From Cercis canadensis (Eukaryota > Streptophyta > Magnoliopsida > Fabales > Fabaceae): a DNA stretch of 64,000 nucleotides. Every line of letters begins with the position of its first letter. Position 1 is the stretch's first letter. Made by a program: the position numbers and the translations under genes. Where the stretch lies: positions 333,976 through 397,975 of the forward strand of contig QAOA01008311.1 of NCBI GenBank assembly GCA_003255065.1, read 5' to 3'. Below are positions 59,330 to 64,000 of this stretch, piece after piece. Below the pieces are notes generated by a model, which had not been told where the DNA came from, did no database searches, and saw nothing but the letters and a program-made list of their open reading frames with translations.

Positions 59330-60180
59330 TTGACACCAAAAGATAATATAAGATTTTTAATATGGTTGTATGTTCAAATTGATAGACACCCAAATCGTAG
59401 GTGAAATCAATTATTAAATCTCCGAAATCATGATTGTATTTAATAAATAATTTAATCAAGTTAAAATTCCTCTTATTTCTTACACTAACTTTTAATAAGC
59501 CTTGATTTGATGAACAAATAATTATATGTGTTTTGAACATATAAATTAATCTTCTTCCTAATATTAGTGAATTTATCAAATTTTAAGAAAGAAAATCATA
59601 TTATATCAATTCGGTTTCAAAGAACATTAAAGTTCAAAATACTAATATACTAAATTGTTGGTGAAATTAATTTTAAAAGCCATTAAATTATGCTTTTATA
59701 TGATTAGTCATTTAATCATACATAAATTACCCTTGATTCCTAAATTTTTTCTAAATAATCATTCATTTGATAAACAAATAATTATATATGTTTGGAACAT
59801 ATAAATTCATATCCTTCCTAATATTAGCGAGCCTCGAAAATTTTAAGAAAGCAAGTAAAAGGAAATCATGTTACATCAATTTGGTTTAAAAGAATATTAA
59901 AGTTCAAATTGCCAATCACCTAAATTGTAGGTGAAATCAATTATAAAAGACATTAAAGCATGCTTGTATATATTTAATCGTTTAATCAAACATAAAATAC
60001 CCTTGATTCCTATTATTTTTCTGAATAATCATTGATTTGATGAACAAATAAATATATGTGTTTTGAAAATATAAATTGATATTTTTCCCAATATTAGTGA
60101 ATTTCATAAATTTTAATAAACCAATTAAGGGGAACTCATGTTATATCAATTTGGTTTCAAATAATATACGAATTTAAGGA
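59330..60180 (+). repeat. Array of diverged about 270-bp repeats
   Basis: The marker TATCAATT(C/T)GGTTT occurs at about 59604, 59873 and 60144, giving a period near 270. Each unit also shares AAATTGTAGGTGAAAT, ACCCTTGATTCCTA and TTTGATGAACAAATA. Related single units occur at about 53145, 62700 and 63060. Confidence 0.75.
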
Positions 60181-60792
60181 GCTATATTGTAAAATTTACC
60201 TATTTTAACAGATCATAATAAGCTACATGAAATCACCTTGTTCCCCTTAGTTCATGACTATGAAATTTCTAGTAATAGGGCATATTAGGTACTCTAGTGG
60301 GTAACCCTTAGTTCATAAATTTTGAATGGCTAAACCTAATGGGCCAAGAATAATGTCCAATGTCCATCACCTTCTAATTCGGTATTCTTCTTATTTGTTC
60401 TATATTTACTAATTTAGAATTCATAAAATCCTTGAATTGGGCAGGTCCATTCTTCAATGAATTTCCTAATGTGTAATTATATTAATATATACCAACACAA
60501 TAATGTGGATTTCAAAATACACATATAATTAGGATAATAATGTATAAATTGATAAAATTTCAGGCACAATTAACCATTTAAAAATTACATTAAATTAAAT
60601 GAATGTAAAAATTAGTCAAAGCATAATTACTGATTGTAGAATATCACTAAACAATTCACACAAATTACTTTAGCAAAAACGTGGCATATTACAAACAAAT
60701 ATCTAGAATTTACCTTCAAATTGTAAGGGATCCTTTTGAACACATGGACAATTGTTGGTGATGGTCACATTCTAGTATGGTTTTCCTTGTAC

Positions 60793-61156
60793 TCATGCTC
60801 TTGGTAGAGATTTGCTTACTTTAAGATCAGTTAAAGCACAATGGCTATTGCCTGCAATAAAATTCAAACAAAAATTGGCCATGTTGAGTGATGAGGAATT
60901 AAATGGAAAGAATAATGAGCAGAGTATTAATTTGTTTTATAAAAGGACACAAACTCATGACAATTGAGAACAATAGGGAGGAAAAAAATAGAAGAAAAAG
61001 TAGCAAACTATCAAATATTTTAAAACTTCTCCATTGACATATCAAAAGAAGAAAAAAAAAATTGATTGAACATAAGAAAAAAAATGACAACTATATACGT
61101 TTGCAGATGAGGCCAACGAAGAGAAATGTGCTAAGAAATTTGATGGTGGCAGCCAT
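60793..61156 (-). CDS. Small secreted-peptide-like gene B (two-exon model)
   Basis: Exon 1 (61156-61099) encodes MAATIKFLSTFLFVGLICK, a short basic start and a hydrophobic core typical of a signal peptide, then a GTATAT donor. A TATA box (CTATAAATAACAC) lies upstream near 61230. An acceptor TTGCAG at 60852 joins in phase to 60851-60793, giving a 38-aa product with two cysteines. In another frame just downstream lies a cysteine-containing stretch (LECDHHQQLSMC), so exon 2 may be frameshifted. The architecture (signal exon, then a short exon) recalls plant small cysteine-rich peptides, but the family is not recognised. Confidence 0.3.
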
Positions 61157-61392
61157 TTTAAACAATAGAAATTATATCTCTCTTCAATTTGTTTGGGCAG
61201 ACTGCTAGTATGTTGTGTTATTTATAGGAAAATAATTGTTCTAGAATAAAGAATTAGGCATTTGAGAGCAATAACGAAGAAAAAGATAGAAGACAACATG
61301 GAAAATTATCCAAAATCTTATATTTTGTCCATTGACATATCAATAAGGGAAGAAAATTGATCAAATATACAAAATAAAACACAATTATATAC

Positions 61393-61459
61393 CTCTGGTA
61401 ATGAGGGTAATGAGGCCAAGGAAAATAACTATGCCAAAAACCTTGATCATGGCAGCCAT
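61393..61459 (-). CDS. Signal-peptide exon of small secreted-peptide-like gene A
   Basis: Encodes MAAMIKVFGIVIFLGLITLI, followed by an AGAG/GTATAT donor. It is paralogous to exon 1 of gene B about 300 bases away; similarity also covers the TATA box (ACTATAAATAACAC near 61520), leader and start. No second exon was convincingly found before gene B. Confidence 0.3.
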
Positions 61460-61499
61460 TTCTAACAATATAGAGACTATCTTTTTTCAACTTGTTTAG

Positions 61500-64000
61500 G
61501 CATACTGCTAAGTTATTGTGTTATTTATAGTCCGATTATGGTTCTGGAATAAAGAATCCCGCTGGAAATTTGAACCCAATAGTCATCACACTGTCACAAA
61601 CATAAAAACTAAATATTAAAACTCATAAGCAATATAACCATTAATCGGTTTCATTAATACATCAATGACTACTAATCTCGAATAATCGAAAATATGAATG
61701 TCTTGTTGTGCTTCACTTTAAAAATAAAAAATAATAAAAATAAAACAACATCTCCAATCTTCAATGTGTTGTCTTCCATGAACTTATATCAATGACTATT
61801 AATCTCGAATAATCGAAAATATGAATGTCCTATTGTCTTTCACTAAAAAAAAAAAAAAAATCTCCAATCTTCAAATTGTTGTCTTCCATGAACTTATCCA
61901 GCCCAAATCAAAGGGAAATAGCATAGCCAAGAAGATTGTCATCACATCAATAGTACACAACTCATTTTTCTCCCTAAGTAACCAATCTTGATTCCAACTC
62001 TAAAGTACGTACTTGCTGGAAGCTTCATGTGTTCCCTTGAAATCTGATATGGAACAATCTAAGGGAGGAAAAAAATGTGGAGATTAATAAATTTAATACA
62101 TGGGATACAGAGTTTGCTTTATTATATTTAGTATCACTAAGCTATATAGTAATTGTTACCATTAATTTGTTTGTCATCACTTGTTCTGTGATTTGCACAT
62201 CAAAATAATTTAGCAAACTCTGCATATTTTTTGTGGCACATAAAGCATAGCTTTTAGGGTTCAATCGAGGTTCAAATGTATCAATGTAGTACAGACTTTT
62301 TAACACCATCTTTTTAGCCATAGATATTGTCAAAACCATGTCTTCACTCAAAATAGAATAGCAATATTGGATGTATACATAATCGATACAAATAGAATAA
62401 TTATATCATAAAAATTGTATTCATAAAAAGAAAGCATACCTTGAGACCCTCCTAAGCACCCACCACGGTTTTACAATTAAACCGAGAAGAGTACCAGACA
62501 TGTAAGAGGATTGGCAGCAGGTGTGTGAGTAGAGGAGCAATAGGGGTGAGATGTTAGTCTTGCCTAGTGTTGCGTATTTATATGAAAACTAATGGATATA
62601 AAAGAGAACCCTAATAAGAATGGAATTCTTGTTGTCTTTAATGATAAAACCCTAATATTCCTCCATTGAATAAATATAATAATTTAAAAAAATCAATTAT
62701 AACAATAACATGTTATATCACTTATTGTTTAAAGAAGATATTTTGTTCAAATTGCCAATCTCCTAAATTGTAAGGGATATTAATTTAAAAAGCCCTTCAA
62801 TTATGCATACCCATTATTTATTTATTTTACTCAAGCAATAATAAGGATTTCCTACTAATGAATATCAATTTTAAGGACGGATATATGTTCAATTTGCTAA
62901 CCTCCAAAATTCTATGTGTAATTAATTATGAAAACTAATGCATATAACATGAAACCCTAATAAAAATAGAGGAATTCTTGTTGTGTTTAATGATAAAACC
63001 CTAATATTCCTATATTGACGAAATATAAAAAATTTTAAATAAGAAATTATAAGAATATCATGTTATATCACTTATTGTTTAAAAAAGATATATTGTTCAA
63101 CTTCTCAATCTGCTAAATTGTAGGCGATATTAATTAAAAAAACTATTTAATAATGCATTGTACACAAATAGGCCTTCCAATCTTCTCCAAATAGGTTATG
63201 ATCTCACGGATTTTATACACAAAACACCTCACTATAGCGTGTATATAAAGGTCTCATAGAAGGAAAAAAGATTTGATGGTAATTAGCATTTACCTCAAAA
63301 GAAGTGGAGTAATAGTTCCTTGGAGAGCTTCGGATTGCTGAATAAAACCCAAGATCTATACAATTGTCAAAACTTTGCTTGAAGTTGAAGGAGGAAAATT
63401 GGGTTTGGTCTTGGCTCTATCTTTTCTATGTATATTCATGTGTCTACCATTTAATCATGCATTGACTATTTTTAACAATTTTAACATGAATTAAATGATA
63501 GAAACATATACTATGGGTTGAACATGAATAAAAGAAATTAAATTGCAAGTGATACAAATTAAATAGATTTAAATTAACAATAAAGCAAATGTAAATATAT
63601 AATCGCTTGACATATTACTAATGCTGCCTACTTTCTTTTCATTTAAGATTATAGCTTCTTATGCACATAAGGAATGCAAACCAGTGATAAAATATATTAT
63701 TTTTTACTTTATCCCTTTGACCAGAGTTTAATGACTTCTATTGCTGTTAAGATGAGAGTAAAATTTTATTACTCTCCAGCCACCTTACACAGGAACCAAA
63801 GAGATGTAGCCACCATCTTAGGCTAATTTTACTCCTAAGCCATTAGAATTATACTGTAATGATGACATTACCATTTTCTTCTTTCTGTATTCCTCTATTT
63901 CAACTTAACAATTAAATAACAATTAAGGCTGATAGTAAATCAAAAAGTGAAGGGAATCTCTTGTATGATCATATTTGCATTTAGTTCATATACATTTATG
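61500..64000. other. AT-rich repeat-derived stretch to the window end
   Basis: Contains a direct duplication (TCTCGAATAATCGAAAATATGAATG at two sites near 61676 and 61804), and two similar blocks at about 62585-62800 and 62930-63150 (AAAACCCTAATATTCCT and TGTTATATCACTTATTGTTTA in both) related to the about 270-bp repeat family. A possible first exon at 62501-62440 behind a TATA-like ATATAAATA is noted but weak. Confidence 0.4.

Noticed and set aside
62440-62501. Possible first exon MSGTLLGLIVKPWW with a GTATGC donor behind an ATATAAATA box
   Set aside because: No in-phase second exon with recognisable content; lies in the about 270-bp repeat family zone.
1-64000. tRNA genes or a metabolic gene cluster
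   Set aside because: No cloverleaf with intact A and B boxes was seen apart from a weak SINE-like pair at 34484, and the four genes have unrelated functions.

Overview
This is AT-rich nuclear DNA of a flowering plant. The evidence is four spliced plant genes with GT-AG introns, CTATTTATAG and TATATAAA-type TATA boxes, and dense plant transposable elements (MULEs, PIF/Harbinger-like, hAT, CACTA, Helitrons, LINEs, solo LTRs, a TRIM). Protein similarity points to a eudicot. A legume or other rosid is possible but not proven from the window.

Four genes can be rebuilt exon by exon, with phases that agree at every junction: (1) a jasmonate-oxygenase-type 2-oxoglutarate/Fe(II) dioxygenase (+, 13934-16905, 3 exons, 372 aa); (2) a MYB-CC (GARP/PHR1-like) transcription factor (-, 32942-37667, 6 exons, 242 aa); (3) an Alfin-like PHD-finger chromatin reader (-, 39046-42523, 5 exons, 239 aa); (4) a class II (B-type) DNAJ co-chaperone (-, 46137-50984, 3 exons, 340 aa). 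They have unrelated roles (hormone turnover, transcription, histone reading, protein folding) and do not form a cluster.

Layout: 1-13 kb is transposon-rich intergenic DNA with telomere-like repeats, a long-TIR MULE of about 3.8 kb, a 641-bp MULE with a 10-bp target duplication, and MITEs. 13.7-17 kb is the dioxygenase. 17-25.6 kb holds MITEs, a LINE tail and a Helitron end. 25.6-28.4 kb holds two hAT-type BED-finger pseudogene copies; the second was invaded by a 26S rRNA fragment, which was itself invaded by a solo LTR. 30.4-31.2 kb has a candidate microRNA gene and an orphan terminal exon. 32.9-51 kb holds the three minus-strand genes. 51-64 kb is again repeat DNA: Helitron copies with stacked 3' ends, a sequencing gap, a MITE, a LINE pseudogene, a TRIM element, an array of about 270-bp repeats, and a duplicated pair of exons for a small secreted-peptide-like product.

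Several single-N positions are flanked by direct duplications of 10-250 bp. These look like contig ends or haplotypes joined without merging, not real tandem repeats.
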